Source: Pseudomonas hunanensis (GTDB lineage Bacteria; Pseudomonadota; Gammaproteobacteria; Pseudomonadales; Pseudomonadaceae). From it: 64,000 bases of DNA. The notes beneath the pieces are model-generated. The model was not told the DNA's origin. It made no database searches and worked only from the letters and a program-made list of their open reading frames with translations. The stretch lies in the NCBI RefSeq assembly GCF_013393325.1, contig NZ_QJRC01000084.1, positions 186,001-250,000 on the forward strand, read 5' to 3'. Shown one piece after another: positions 48,267 through 60,770 of the stretch. A program made the translations under genes and the position numbers. Numbering within the stretch: the stretch's first letter is position 1; the number at the start of each line of letters is the position of its first letter.

Positions 48267-49430
48267 TCAGGCCTTGGCCCGCTCTTCCAGGATTGCCACC
48301 GCTGGCAGAACCTTGCCTTCGACGAATTCGAGGAAGGCACCACCCCCGGTAGAAATGTAGGAGATTTCCTTGCTGACGCCATATTTGTCGATGGCTGCCA
48401 GGGTGTCACCGCCACCGGCGATGGAAAACGCGGCGCTGTCGGCAATGGCTTTGGCCAGCACCTTGGTGCCGTTGCCGAACTGGTCGAACTCGAACACGCC
48501 GACCGGGCCGTTCCACAGGATGGTCTTCGACGACTTCAGCAGTTCGGCGAAGTTGGCTGCGGTTTGCGGGCCGATGTCCAGGATCATGTCGTCGGCGGCA
48601 ACGTCGGCGATGGCCTTGACGGTGGCTTCGGCGGTTTCAGCGAATTCCTTGGCGACCACCACGTCGACTGGCAGCGGTACGCTGACCTTGGCAGCGATGG
48701 CTTTTGCAGTATCGACCAGGTCCGGCTCGTACAGCGACTTACCCACCGGGTGCCCAGCAGCGGCCAGGAAGGTGTTGGCAATACCGCCGCCGACGATCAG
48801 CTGGTCGCAGACGCTGCTCAGGCTGTTCAGCACGTCCAGCTTGGTGGAAACCTTGGAGCCGGCAACGATGGCCGCCATCGGTTTGGCCGGGGCCTTCAGG
48901 GCCTTGCCCAGGGCATCCAGCTCGGCCGCCAGCAGCGGGCCAGCAGCAGCGACTTTGGCGAACTTGGCTACGCCATGGGTCGAACCTTCGGCGCGGTGCG
49001 CGGTGCCGAAAGCGTCCATGACGAACACATCGCACAGGGCGGCGTATTTCTGCGCCAGCTCGTCGGCGTTCTTTTTCTCGCCCTTGTTGAAGCGCACGTT
49101 CTCGAACAGCACCAGCTCACCGGCCTGTACCGAGACACCGTCCAGGTAGTCGGCAACCAGCGGCACATCACGGCCCAGGGCCTTGCTCAGGTAGTCGGCA
49201 ACCGGCTTGAGGCTGTTCTCGGCAGAGAATTCGCCTTCAGTCGGGCGGCCCAGGTGCGAGCAGACCATTACCGCCGCGCCCTTCTCCAGGGCCAGCTTGA
49301 TGGTCGGCAGCGCTGCCAGGATACGCGCGTCGCTGGCTACCACACCGTCCTTCACAGGCACGTTGAGGTCTTCGCGGATCAGTACGCGCTTACCTTGCAG
49401 GTCGAGGTCGGTCATCTTCAACACGGTCAT
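48267..49430 (-). CDS. pgk: Phosphoglycerate kinase
   Basis: Pgk interconverts 1,3-bisphosphoglycerate and 3-phosphoglycerate with ADP/ATP in the cytosol. The 387-aa protein has the family start ([16 protein letters not shown]), the phosphate-site [16 protein letters not shown] and MDAFGTAHR, and ends with [14 protein letters not shown] and [13 protein letters not shown]. The length is normal. ATG 49430 follows AAGGAC. It lies 12 bp downstream of epd. Confidence 0.97.
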   Translation of the reverse strand: MTVLKMTDLDLQGKRVLIREDLNVPVKDGVVASDARILAALPTIKLALEKGAAVMVCSHLGRPTEGEFSAENSLKPVADYLSKALGRDVPLVADYLDGVSVQAGELVLFENVRFNKGEKKNADELAQKYAALCDVFVMDAFGTAHRAEGSTHGVAKFAKVAAAGPLLAAELDALGKALKAPAKPMAAIVAGSKVSTKLDVLNSLSSVCDQLIVGGGIANTFLAAAGHPVGKSLYEPDLVDTAKAIAAKVSVPLPVDVVVAKEFAETAEATVKAIADVAADDMILDIGPQTAANFAELLKSSKTILWNGPVGVFEFDQFGNGTKVLAKAIADSAAFSIAGGGDTLAAIDKYGVSKEISYISTGGGAFLEFVEGKVLPAVAILEERAKA

Positions 49431-49442
49431 GAATGCAGTCCT

Positions 49443-50504
49443 TCAGGGCTGTTTGTTGCGGGTTGGGTGGACGACGTGCAGAAAGTGTTCTGCAACGTCG
49501 AGCATACGGTTGGCAAAACCCCATTCGTTGTCGAACCAGGCCAGCAGGTTCACCAGGCGAGGGCCGGAAACACGAGTCTGGCTGGCATCGACGATCGCCG
49601 AATGCGGGTCATGGTTGAAATCACAGCTGGCGTGCGGCAGCTCGGTGTAGGCCAGCAGGCCTTTCAGCGGGCCTTCCAGCGCGGCCTCGCGCAGCACCCG
49701 GTTGACCTCGGCCGCGCTGGTGTCGCGGGCGGTCTGCAGGGTGATGTCCAGGCACGAGACGTTGACGGTCGGTACCCGTACCGCTTTGGCCTGGATTCGC
49801 CCGGCAAGTTCCGGGAGCAGGCGTTCGATGCCACGCGCCAGACCAGTGGACACCGGGATCACCGACTGGAAGGCCGAGCGCGTGCGGCGCAGGTCTTCGT
49901 GGTGGTAGGCGTCGATCACCGGCTGGTCGTTCATGGCCGAGTGGATGGTGGTGATCTGCACATATTCGATGCCGAACGCCTGGTCCAGCACCCGCAGCAG
50001 TGGCACGCCGCAGTTGGTGGTGCACGAGGCGTTGGACACCAGGCGCTCGCTGCCGGTCAGGCAGGCCTGGTTGATGCCATAGACCACCGTGGCGTCAACG
50101 TCGGCCTCGCTGGCCATCGGCTGCGAGAACAGCACCCGGGGCGCACCGGCATCGAGGAAGCGCTGGCCATCGACACGGGTGTTGTAGGCACCGGAGCACT
50201 CCAGCACCAGGTCGATGCCCAGCGCGGCCCAGTCGATGCCTTCGGGGGTGGCACTGCGCATCACCTTCACGCAGTCGCCATTGATATGCAGACAGTCGCC
50301 GTCGACCTTCACCTCGCCGGGGAAACGCCCGTGGGTGGAGTCGAAGCGGGTCAGGTATTCCAGGCTGGCCTGGTCGGCCAGGTCGTTCAGCGCGACGATC
50401 TCGAAACCGGCCTTTGCCCCCCGCTCGAACAGCGCGCGCAGGACACAGCGGCCGATACGGCCATAACCGTTGAGTGCAACTTTGTAGGGACGCAGGTGGG
50501 GCAT
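49443..50504 (-). CDS. epd: Erythrose-4-phosphate dehydrogenase (Epd)
   Basis: The 353-aa protein is a GAPDH-fold enzyme with NAD-site VALNGYGRIGRCVLRALFE and active cysteine in SNASCTTNC. Position between tkt and pgk and the N-terminal pattern support erythrose-4-phosphate dehydrogenase, which feeds pyridoxal-5-phosphate synthesis; a pure GAPDH role cannot be excluded from sequence. The ATG at 50504 (MPHLRPYKVALNG) is taken because the 94 earlier codons run through a REP pair and leader. Ribosome site is weak (AGCGAG). Confidence 0.88.
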   Translation of the reverse strand: MPHLRPYKVALNGYGRIGRCVLRALFERGAKAGFEIVALNDLADQASLEYLTRFDSTHGRFPGEVKVDGDCLHINGDCVKVMRSATPEGIDWAALGIDLVLECSGAYNTRVDGQRFLDAGAPRVLFSQPMASEADVDATVVYGINQACLTGSERLVSNASCTTNCGVPLLRVLDQAFGIEYVQITTIHSAMNDQPVIDAYHHEDLRRTRSAFQSVIPVSTGLARGIERLLPELAGRIQAKAVRVPTVNVSCLDITLQTARDTSAAEVNRVLREAALEGPLKGLLAYTELPHASCDFNHDPHSAIVDASQTRVSGPRLVNLLAWFDNEWGFANRMLDVAEHFLHVVHPTRNKQP

Positions 50505-50535
50505 TCGTTGGCTCGCTAACGCATGATGGCTTTTG

Positions 50536-50552
50536 GGGCCGCGTTGCGGCCC
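50536..50552. repeat. Short GGGCCGC hairpin upstream of epd
   Basis: GGGCCGC-GTT-GCGGCCC stem of 7 bp abutting the REP pair. One of at least four similar hairpins in the window. Confidence 0.5.
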
Positions 50553-50637
50553 ATCGCGACACAAGGCCGCTCCTACAGGTACCGCGGCAACATCGGGGTT
50601 GCGCGGTACCTGTAGGAGCGGCCTTGCGTCGCGATGG
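50551..50637. repeat. REP inverted pair, 36-bp arms
   Basis: Arms 50551-50586 and 50602-50637 match in inverted orientation with one mismatch and contain AAGGCCGCTCCTACAGGTA. It lies between tkt and epd on their common transcript, where it could modulate relative expression by 3' protection. Confidence 0.95.
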
Positions 50638-50694
50638 AGGGCGAAGCCCTCCCCTTGCACGACCTGGAGGGCGTCACTGCCCTCCATTGTTACA

Positions 50695-52692
50695 TCAGTC
50701 TTCCAGCAGCTCTTCGGCAGTACCCAGGATGTTCTCCAGGGTGAAACCAAACTCTTCGAACAGTGCCGAAGCTGGCGCCGACTCACCGTAGGTGGTCATG
50801 CCAATGATACGACCTTCCAGGCCGACGTACTTGTACCAGAAGTCGGCGTGGGCGGCTTCGATGGCGATGCGCGCACCGACTTCCAGCGGCAGCACGGACT
50901 GCTTGTAGGCAGCGTCCTGGGCATCGAACACGCTGGTGCACGGCATGGAGACCACGCGCGCCTTGCGGCCTTGCTCGGTCAGCTTGTCGAAGGCCTGAAC
51001 AGCCAGGCCCACTTCCGAACCGGTAGCGATCAGGATCAGCTCAGGCTCGCCAGCGCAGTCCTTGAGCACGTAGCCACCACGGCTGATGTCGGCGATCTGC
51101 TGGGCGTTGCGGTCCTGGTGCTGCAGGTTCTGACGCGAGAAGATCAGCGCCGAAGGGCCGTCCTTGCGCTCCAGGGCGTTTTTCCAGGACACGGCGGACT
51201 CCACCGCGTCGGCTGGGCGCCAGGTGTCCAGGTTCGGCGTGCTGCGCAGGCTGGTCAGCTGCTCGATCGGCTGGTGAGTCGGGCCGTCTTCGCCCAGGCC
51301 GATGGAGTCGTGGGTGTACACGTGGATCACGCGCTGCTTCATCAGCGCCGACATGCGCACGGCGTTGCGGGCGTATTCCATGAACATCAGGAAGGTCGCG
51401 CCGTAAGGCACCAGGCCACCGTGCAGGGCAACGCCGTTCATGATGGCGGTCATGCCGAACTCGCGCACGCCGTAGAACACGTAGTTGCCGCTGGCGTCAT
51501 TGGCTTCGACACCCTTGCAACCTTTCCACAGGGTCAGGTTGGAGCCGGCCAGGTCAGCCGAGCCGCCGAGGAACTCGGGCAGCAGCGGGCCGAAAGCGTT
51601 CAGGGCGTTCTGGCTGGCTTTGCGGCTGGCGATGGTTTCGCCTTTGGCAGCCACTTCGTTGATGTAGGCCTGGGCCTTCTCGCTGAAGTCGGCCGGCAGC
51701 TTGCCGCTGTCACGGCGCTTGAACTCGGCAGCCAGCTCCGGGTAGGCCTTGGCGTAGGCGTCGAAGCGCTGGTTCCAGTCGGCTTCGGCCTTGGCACCGG
51801 CGGCCTTGGCATCCCACTCGGCATAAATGTCGGCTGGGATTTCGAACGGGCCGTGGTTCCAGTTCAGTTCCTTGCGGGCCAGGGCGATTTCGTCGTTGCC
51901 CAGCGGGGCACCGTGGCAGTCTTCCTTGCCCTGCTTGTTCGGCGAACCGAAACCGATGATGGTCTTGCAGCAGATCAGGGTCGGACGGTCGCTTTTGCGC
52001 GCCGTTTCGATGGCCATCTTGATTTCTTCGGCATCGTGGCCGTCGACGTTGCGGATCACCTGCCAGTTGTACGCCTCGAAGCGCGCCGGGGTGTTGTCGG
52101 TGAACCAGCCGTGCACTTCGCCGTCGATGGAAATGCCGTTGTCGTCATAGAAGGCAACCAGCTTGTTCAGGCCCAGGGTGCCGGCCAGCGAGGCGACTTC
52201 GTGGGAGATGCCTTCCATCATGCAACCGTCGCCCAGGAACACATAGGTGTTGTGGTCGACGATGTTGTGGCCTTCACGGTTGAACTGGGCGCCCAGTACT
52301 TTCTCGGCCAGGGCAAAGCCCACGGCGTTGGCCAGGCCTTGGCCCAGCGGGCCGGTGGTGGTTTCGACACCCGGGGTGTAGCCGAATTCCGGGTGGCCCG
52401 GAGTACGGCTGTGCAGCTGGCGGAACGACTTGAGGTCATCGATGGTGACGTCGTAGCCGGTCAGGTGCAGCAGCGAGTAGATCAGCATCGAGCCATGGCC
52501 GTTGGACAGCACGAAGCGGTCACGGTCGGCGAAGTTCGGGTTGCTCGGGTTGTGCTTCAGATAGTCGCGCCAAAGTACTTCGGCGATATCCGCCATGCCC
52601 ATAGGGGCACCTGGGTGGCCGCTGTTGGCCTTTTGCACGGCATCCATGCTGAGGGCACGAATGGCGTTGGCACGTTCACGACGGCTGGGCAT
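50695..52692 (-). CDS. tkt: Transketolase
   Basis: Transketolase moves two-carbon units between sugar phosphates in the pentose phosphate pathway, using thiamine diphosphate. The 665-aa protein has the ThDP motif ([20 protein letters not shown]), [24 protein letters not shown] and [14 protein letters not shown] 52692 follows AGGAGATC. First gene of the carbon cluster and divergent from sahR, so the 229 bp between them hold both promoters and the SahR palindrome. Confidence 0.97.
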   Translation of the reverse strand: MPSRRERANAIRALSMDAVQKANSGHPGAPMGMADIAEVLWRDYLKHNPSNPNFADRDRFVLSNGHGSMLIYSLLHLTGYDVTIDDLKSFRQLHSRTPGHPEFGYTPGVETTTGPLGQGLANAVGFALAEKVLGAQFNREGHNIVDHNTYVFLGDGCMMEGISHEVASLAGTLGLNKLVAFYDDNGISIDGEVHGWFTDNTPARFEAYNWQVIRNVDGHDAEEIKMAIETARKSDRPTLICCKTIIGFGSPNKQGKEDCHGAPLGNDEIALARKELNWNHGPFEIPADIYAEWDAKAAGAKAEADWNQRFDAYAKAYPELAAEFKRRDSGKLPADFSEKAQAYINEVAAKGETIASRKASQNALNAFGPLLPEFLGGSADLAGSNLTLWKGCKGVEANDASGNYVFYGVREFGMTAIMNGVALHGGLVPYGATFLMFMEYARNAVRMSALMKQRVIHVYTHDSIGLGEDGPTHQPIEQLTSLRSTPNLDTWRPADAVESAVSWKNALERKDGPSALIFSRQNLQHQDRNAQQIADISRGGYVLKDCAGEPELILIATGSEVGLAVQAFDKLTEQGRKARVVSMPCTSVFDAQDAAYKQSVLPLEVGARIAIEAAHADFWYKYVGLEGRIIGMTTYGESAPASALFEEFGFTLENILGTAEELLED

Positions 52693-52857
52693 CGCTGATC
52701 TCCTGGGGGGCTTGAATAGGTGGTGTCACGAAAAAAGGCGGCCATTTTCGCCCACTGGGGGGGCTTGGGGCAATGACGTATGGTCGCAGTCGGGGGATTT
52801 TCCTGTGATTGGCATTCAATTCGGGGCAAAACCGGGTTAGCCGCCCCGCTCATCACT

Positions 52858-52881
52858 CAATATCAAAACTTTTTGATATTG
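52858..52881. promoter_or_regulatory. Putative SahR operator, 11-bp perfect arms
   Basis: CAATATCAAAA and TTTTGATATTG are perfect 11-bp arms with a 2-base centre, 40 bp before the sahR ATG and just upstream of a -35-like TTGCTA. Long AT-rich ATATCAA-type palindromes fit an ArsR-family dimer, and the site is in front of sahR-metK. Confidence 0.75.
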
Positions 52882-52884
52882 GCC

Positions 52885-52913
52885 TTGCTAGGGCATCGAT
52901 GCCTGTCTAGACT
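52885..52913 (+). promoter_or_regulatory. Predicted sigma70 promoter for sahR-metK
   Basis: TTGCTA (52885-52890), 17 bases, TAGACT (52908-52913). A start site 6-8 bases after the -10 falls at about 52919-52921, next to the ATG at 52922. There is no ribosome site before that ATG, so the transcript may be leaderless. Confidence 0.5.
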
Positions 52914-52921
52914 GCCGCCCC

Positions 52922-53914
52922 ATGAACCTGCGCGCGCAATCGACACCCGAGCAACGCGAAGCATTGGCCGCCCTGTGCAAAGCCAGTGGCGATGCGTTGC
53001 GCCTGAACGTATTGCGCGCCCTGGCCAACGATTCGTTCGGCGTGCTGGAACTGGCGCAGATTTTCGACATCGGCCAGTCGGGCATGAGTCACCATCTGAA
53101 GGTGCTGGCCCAGGCCGAGCTGGTGGCAACCCGGCGCGAAGGCAACGCCATCTTCTACCGCCGCGCCCTGCCTGACGGCCTGCGTCTGGGCGGTCGGCTG
53201 CATGTGGCGCTGCTCGAAGAAGTCGACGACCTGGCCCTGCCGCCCGATGTGCAGGCACGCATCGCCCAAGTGCAGCAACGCCGCGCGGCCACCAGCCAGG
53301 ACTTCTTCCTGCGCGTGGAAGAGAAGTTCCGCGCCCAGCAAGACCTGATCGCCGGCCTGCCGCAGTACCGCGAAAGCCTGCTGGCGCTGCTCGACAAGCT
53401 GCATTTCGATCCGGCTGCCAGCGCGCTTGAGGTCGGCCCCGGTGACGGTGGCTTCCTGCCTGACCTGGCACGGCGCTTCGCCCAGGTCACCGCCCTGGAC
53501 AACAGCCCGACCATGCTCGAACTGGCGCGCCAGGTGTGCCAGCGCGAAGGGCTCGAAAACGTGAACCTGCAGTTGGCCGATGCACTGGGTGCAACGGATG
53601 TGGCCGCCGACTGCGTTGTGCTGAACATGGTGCTGCACCATTTCAGCGACCCGGCCCTGGCCTTGCGCCAGCTGGCCAAACGGGTGAAGGCAGGCGGCAG
53701 CCTGCTGGTAACCGAACTGTGCAGCCATGACCAGGGGTGGGCGCGCGAAGCCTGCGGCGACCTGTGGCTTGGCTTTGAGCAGGACGACCTGGCGCGCTGG
53801 GCCAACGCTGCCGGGCTGGCCCATGGGGACAGCCTGTACGTGGGCTTGCGTAACGGTTTCCAGATCCAGGTCCGCCATTTCCAGCGGACGGCTGACGACA
53901 TACACCATCGGTAA
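52922..53914 (+). CDS. sahR: SahR-like ArsR regulator fused to a SAM-methyltransferase-like domain
   Basis: The 330-aa protein joins an ArsR winged helix (residues ~15-95; LANDSFGVLELAQIFDIGQS, GMSHHLKVLAQAELV) to a class I methyltransferase fold (~145-320) with ALEVGPGDGGFLPDLA and LDNSPTML at the SAM/SAH pocket. This two-domain form is SahR, reported in Proteobacteria as a SAH-responsive repressor of methionine-cycle genes. It precedes metK by 18 bp on the same strand. The ATG lacks a ribosome site and sits at the predicted start of transcription. The methyltransferase fold probably serves as a ligand sensor; catalysis is not excluded. Confidence 0.87.
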   Translation: MNLRAQSTPEQREALAALCKASGDALRLNVLRALANDSFGVLELAQIFDIGQSGMSHHLKVLAQAELVATRREGNAIFYRRALPDGLRLGGRLHVALLEEVDDLALPPDVQARIAQVQQRRAATSQDFFLRVEEKFRAQQDLIAGLPQYRESLLALLDKLHFDPAASALEVGPGDGGFLPDLARRFAQVTALDNSPTMLELARQVCQREGLENVNLQLADALGATDVAADCVVLNMVLHHFSDPALALRQLAKRVKAGGSLLVTELCSHDQGWAREACGDLWLGFEQDDLARWANAAGLAHGDSLYVGLRNGFQIQVRHFQRTADDIHHR

Positions 53915-53932
53915 ATTTCAGGAACCTTCGAG

Positions 53933-56969
<3,037 letters not shown>

Positions 56970-57099
56970 TTTTTACCAAAAAGCCTGCAGGAAAACCCGG
57001 GATTCAACCGGAAAACCTCACCAAGGGTTTCTAAATGGGCAAAACCAAGGCAGGATTTCCAGCAACTTTTGCTGCCCCGCCCCGTTCAGGAGGCTTTTC

Positions 57100-57492
57100 A
57101 TGAAACGCATTTCGACTCTTTTCCTGCTCGCATCGCTGGGTTTGGCTGCAGGCGCCGTGCAAGCGGCCCAGCCGGACCCTGGCCTGACCGGTTGCGCCGC
57201 CAAACGCAGCGCCATCGAGAACCAGCTGAAAATTGCCCGTGACCACGGTAACAGCGACCAAGTCGCGGGGCTGGAAGAAGCGCTGCGCGGCGTAGACAAC
57301 TGCACGGATGCCAGCCTGCGCAAAGAGCGTGAGCAAAAGGTGCTCGATGCACGTCACGAAGTGGCGCAGCGGGAAAAGGACCTGAAGAAAGCCGAGAAGA
57401 AAGGCGACGCGGAGAAGATCAACAAGCGCAAGGACAAGCTGGCCGAATCGCGTAAAGAGCTGCAGGAAGCGGTCGACGACCTCGACCGCTGA
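57100..57492 (+). CDS. DUF1090 family protein (YqjC-like)
   Basis: The 130-aa protein has a signal peptide (MKRISTLFLLASLGLAAGAVQA, cleavage near residue 22) and a charged helical remainder (QREKDLKKAEKKGDAEKIN) likely to form coiled coils; two cysteines occur in the mature part. It matches the DUF1090/YqjC type, periplasmic and of unknown role. The ATG at 57100 follows TCAGGAGG. It lies alone between ligB and the convergent cytochrome gene. Confidence 0.87.
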   Translation: MKRISTLFLLASLGLAAGAVQAAQPDPGLTGCAAKRSAIENQLKIARDHGNSDQVAGLEEALRGVDNCTDASLRKEREQKVLDARHEVAQREKDLKKAEKKGDAEKINKRKDKLAESRKELQEAVDDLDR

Positions 57493-57562
57493 GGCATCCG
57501 ACGGATAAGCGCGGCCGCCCTACAGGAATTCAAGACAGTTCCACAGAGGGCAGCGCAGGCCA

Positions 57563-58021
57563 TCAATGATTACGAAACTCGGTATGGCACGCCTTGCAAG
57601 CCGCTTCGACCTTGTCCATCGGCACTTTCAACTGCGCAGCATCCAGCGGCTGGCTGCGGGTTACCTCGACCAGTTCGCCGGTAACACCCTCCAGCTGCCG
57701 GGCCAGGTCATGAAAGCGCGCCTGACGCTCCCATACTTCGGCACGGGCGGCGCTGTCACCCCCATCGCGTACCTGTGGAAAGTGCTGCCAGGGCTGGTGC
57801 GCAAGGCCGTCCAGCTTCAACGCACCGTCGGCAAATTTCACCCCGTCGAACGGCAACCGGCCACGCAACATGCCGCCCAGGTCTTCGCTGGTCTTGAGCA
57901 TGTCCTTGAAAATTACCTTGCGCTTGCCCAGCGGCGAGTTGGGGTCGACCCTATCGCACCCACTCAGGGCACCGCCCAGGGCCAGTGCGGCCAGAACAAC
58001 AACGGTCAATCGCTTCAACAT
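57563..58021 (-). CDS. Class II cytochrome c (cytochrome c'-like) lipoprotein
   Basis: The 152-aa protein ends in CKACHTEFRNH, the CxxCH haem motif placed at the C-terminus as in class II cytochromes (c'/c556 four-helix bundle). The N-terminus has a lipoprotein signal (lipobox LSGC, C22), so the haem protein would be tethered to a membrane on the periplasmic side. Start at ATG 58021; a GTG 3 codons earlier also opens the frame. Electron-transfer partner unknown. It is convergent with the DUF1090 gene and divergent from mltA. Confidence 0.87.
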   Translation of the reverse strand: MLKRLTVVVLAALALGGALSGCDRVDPNSPLGKRKVIFKDMLKTSEDLGGMLRGRLPFDGVKFADGALKLDGLAHQPWQHFPQVRDGGDSAARAEVWERQARFHDLARQLEGVTGELVEVTRSQPLDAAQLKVPMDKVEAACKACHTEFRNH

Positions 58022-58140
58022 CACACTCACTTCGGCCTACGCAAATGGGCGGCCAGTATCGCTGCCCAAGGGCCAAAGACCAATAGCCACATAAAAAACA
58101 GGGGCGAATCTTCATGTTCGCCCATGACAGGAATGCACAC

Positions 58141-59292
58141 ATGAAATCTGCCCTGCGCCATCTGGCCTGGACACTGCCAGTGCTGGCTTTGCTGGCCGGT
58201 TGCAACGGCGGCGAAAACGCCAAGCCCGAGCCCCACGCCATCGCCACCTACGCCCCGGCCAACTGGAAAGACCTGCCCGCGGTCAGCGATGAAGACTTGC
58301 TGGCCGGTTTCTACGCCTGGCGCAGCGGCTGCGAAAAGCTCAAGCGTGACGCGGTGTGGGCCGCCACCTGCGAAGCCGCCGGCAACGCCACAGCCAGCGC
58401 CGCCCAGGTGCGTACCTTCCTTGAGCAGAACTTGCAGGTTTACGGCCTGCGCTCCGCCGAGAACAATGCCAACGGTCTGATTACCGGTTACTACGAGCCG
58501 GTCTACCCCGGCAGCCTGAGCCAATCGGCGAGCAACCATGTGGCGGTCTACGGCATCCCGGATGACATGATCGTGGTGGACCTGGCCAGCGTGTACCCCG
58601 AGCTCAAGGGTAAACGCCTGCGCGGTCGGCTCGATGGCCGGGTGCTCAAACCGTACGACACAGCCGAAGTGATCAACCGCAATGGCGTCAAGGCGCCTGT
58701 GCTGGCCTGGCTGACTGATCCAATGGACCTGCAGTTCCTGCAGATCCAGGGCTCCGGCCGGGTTCAACTGGAAGACGGCCGCCAACTGCGCCTGGGCTAC
58801 GCCGACCAGAACGGCCACCCTTACCGGCCGATCGGCCGCTGGCTGGTGGAACAGGGCCAGCTGAAGAAAGAGGAAGTAAGCATGGGTGCCATTCATGCCT
58901 GGGCCCAGGCCAACCCGCAGCGCGTACCGGAACTGCTGGCCAGCAACCCCAGCTACGTGTTCTTCAGCACCCGGCCGGACAGCAATGAAGGCCCGCGCGG
59001 TTCGCTGAACGTGCCGCTCACCGCCGGCTACAGCGTGGCCATCGATCGCAAGGTGATTCCGCTGGGGAGCCTGTTATGGCTGTCTACCACACGCCCGGAC
59101 GGTTCACCCGTGGTACGACCGGTAGGCGCACAGGACACCGGCGGGGCGATTACGGGTGAAGTGCGTGCAGACCTGTTCTGGGGCACCGGGCCGGAAGCCG
59201 GCGAGTTGGCCGGGAACATGAAGCAGCAAGGGCAGATCTGGATGTTGTGGCCCAAGGGCCAACCACTGCCAGAAGTACCTAAAGTACTTTGA
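58141..59292 (+). CDS. mltA: Membrane-bound lytic murein transglycosylase A
   Basis: MltA cuts peptidoglycan glycan strands to leave 1,6-anhydromuramic ends, working on the periplasmic face of the outer membrane. The 383-aa lipoprotein has the lipobox LAGC (C21), the MltA barrel segment GLITGYYEPVYPGSL and LQIQGSGRVQLEDG, and the catalytic aspartate in VGAQDTGGAITGEVRADLFWG (3D domain). ATG 58141 follows CAGGAA; nine upstream codons of the frame are ignored. It seems monocistronic. Confidence 0.95.
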   Translation: MKSALRHLAWTLPVLALLAGCNGGENAKPEPHAIATYAPANWKDLPAVSDEDLLAGFYAWRSGCEKLKRDAVWAATCEAAGNATASAAQVRTFLEQNLQVYGLRSAENNANGLITGYYEPVYPGSLSQSASNHVAVYGIPDDMIVVDLASVYPELKGKRLRGRLDGRVLKPYDTAEVINRNGVKAPVLAWLTDPMDLQFLQIQGSGRVQLEDGRQLRLGYADQNGHPYRPIGRWLVEQGQLKKEEVSMGAIHAWAQANPQRVPELLASNPSYVFFSTRPDSNEGPRGSLNVPLTAGYSVAIDRKVIPLGSLLWLSTTRPDGSPVVRPVGAQDTGGAITGEVRADLFWGTGPEAGELAGNMKQQGQIWMLWPKGQPLPEVPKVL

Positions 59293-59305
59293 TCGGCGTT
59301 GGTTT

Positions 59306-59328
59306 CTTCGCGGGCGTTGCCCGCGAAG
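59306..59328. repeat. REP-like hairpin after mltA
   Basis: CTTCGCGGGC-GTT-GCCCGCGAAG is a 10-bp perfect stem with a 3-base loop, 13 bases after the mltA stop. It is half of the GCGGGC-type REP core and could end or protect the convergent mltA and MAPEG transcripts. Confidence 0.7.
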
Positions 59329-59342
59329 CAGGCAACGCGGCT

Positions 59343-59729
59343 TCAGATGGAAACCACGAAGAACGATACGATAATTGCCAATCCGGCAAACCACACCAGC
59401 GAGCGCAAGGCCGCCCAGTCGGCCAGGTAGCAGATGATGTATAGCAGGCGGCTGGTGATATACATCACCCCCAACACATCCTGGGTCACCTGCTCGGCAT
59501 TGCCGACGATATCCGCCACCAGCACCGCCGCTGCAAATGCCGGAAACGCCTCATAGCCGTTCTGCTGCGCAGCATGGGCGCGCCGTGGCAGGCCCGACAA
59601 GGTATCGAGGAAGGCACGCGGATCGTGATTGTCCTTTAGTCCGAACCGGCCACTGCTCACCTTGGCGATCAAGGCACAAAGCGGGTTCAACAGCAGCGCG
59701 ATCAGGATGCACCACAGGGCAACGGTCAT
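59343..59729 (-). CDS. MAPEG-family membrane protein
   Basis: The 128-aa protein has four hydrophobic segments, the first MTVALWCILIALLLNPLCAL, and the MAPEG pattern (AFPAFAAAVLVADIVG, YITSRLLYIICYL). Eukaryotic members are glutathione or leukotriene transferases; bacterial ones are mostly uncharacterised. ATG 59729 follows AAGGAG; a TTG two codons earlier is unlikely. It starts 27 bp after the EamA stop on the same strand, probably co-transcribed. Confidence 0.87.
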   Translation of the reverse strand: MTVALWCILIALLLNPLCALIAKVSSGRFGLKDNHDPRAFLDTLSGLPRRAHAAQQNGYEAFPAFAAAVLVADIVGNAEQVTQDVLGVMYITSRLLYIICYLADWAALRSLVWFAGLAIIVSFFVVSI

Positions 59730-59756
59730 GCTCAAGACTCCTTGTTCGAAAATGGG

Positions 59757-60590
59757 TTAGAGCTTCATCACCAGCGTGCCTGCCAGGACCAGCCCGCAAG
59801 CTAGGAGTCTCGGCCCGCCAAAAGGTTCTTTGAGGTAGCGCATACCCAGCAGCACCACCAGAATCACGCTCAGTTCCCGTAACGCTGCCGCCTCGGCCAC
59901 CGACCCCAGGTGCATGGCCCACAACACCAGGGCATAACTGAACAATACGCAAAACCCAACCGCCAAACCCAAACGCCATTGCGTTCGCCAAAACAGGACG
60001 AACGGTGCTCGCCGCGCCACGCTGGCCAGCAACGGGAACTGCCAGGCGCTGAGCAGGGTCAGCCACACCAGGTAATCCCACGGTTTGCCCCATAGGCGCA
60101 CGGCTTGGCCGTCGAACCAGGTGTAGCAGCCGATGCACAGGCCAATCAAGGCGACTACCGGCAGCATCGACCAGGGCAGCCGGTCACCGCCGCCGCCCTG
60201 CCACAACAGGCACGCCATGCCGCAGGGGATCAGCAGGATACCGATGATCTGCTGCTGGCTCAGCGATTCCCCGGCAAAGGCCAGGGTCAGCCCCAGCACC
60301 ACCAGCGGCGACAGCCCGCGCATCAGAGGATAGACCAGCCCCAGGTCACCCACGCGGTAGGCCTGGATCAGCAAATAGCGGTACAGCTGCTCGGCCAACG
60401 CGGAGGCGATCAGCCAGGGCCAGATTTCGGCAGGTGGCACATCGACGAAAGGCACGGCCAGCAACGCGAACGCAAGCGCCACCGTGTCCATGCTGGCGAT
60501 GACCAGCAAGCGCTCACCGCTGAATTTGATCAGGGTATTCCAGGTCGCATGCAGCAGGGCGGCGACCAGCACCAGGGATGTTGCCAACAC
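59757..60590 (-). CDS. EamA/DMT-family transporter
   Basis: The 277-aa protein has about ten hydrophobic segments and the two EamA repeats typical of the drug/metabolite transporter superfamily (RVGDLGLVYPLMRGLSPLVV, and later GSVAEAAALRELSVILVVLL). Start is a GTG at 60590 with AAGGATAAG upstream. Substrate unknown. It diverges from the NhaP gene, with 180 bp between them. Confidence 0.85.
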   Translation of the reverse strand: MLATSLVLVAALLHATWNTLIKFSGERLLVIASMDTVALAFALLAVPFVDVPPAEIWPWLIASALAEQLYRYLLIQAYRVGDLGLVYPLMRGLSPLVVLGLTLAFAGESLSQQQIIGILLIPCGMACLLWQGGGGDRLPWSMLPVVALIGLCIGCYTWFDGQAVRLWGKPWDYLVWLTLLSAWQFPLLASVARRAPFVLFWRTQWRLGLAVGFCVLFSYALVLWAMHLGSVAEAAALRELSVILVVLLGMRYLKEPFGGPRLLACGLVLAGTLVMKL

Positions 60591-60770
60591 GCCTTCTTAT
60601 CCTTGTGCGGTGTTCAAGGGTTGAATATATGGCATTCCAGAGGGCCACTGCATGGGAACGATTACAGAGATTCCGGTCAAACCCTGTGTCCCGAACCCCG
60701 CGCCAGGTCATCAAAGAGCTGCCCGAGCCATTCGGGTTACGACTTGGAAGCCACTGTTACAGGATTCGGG

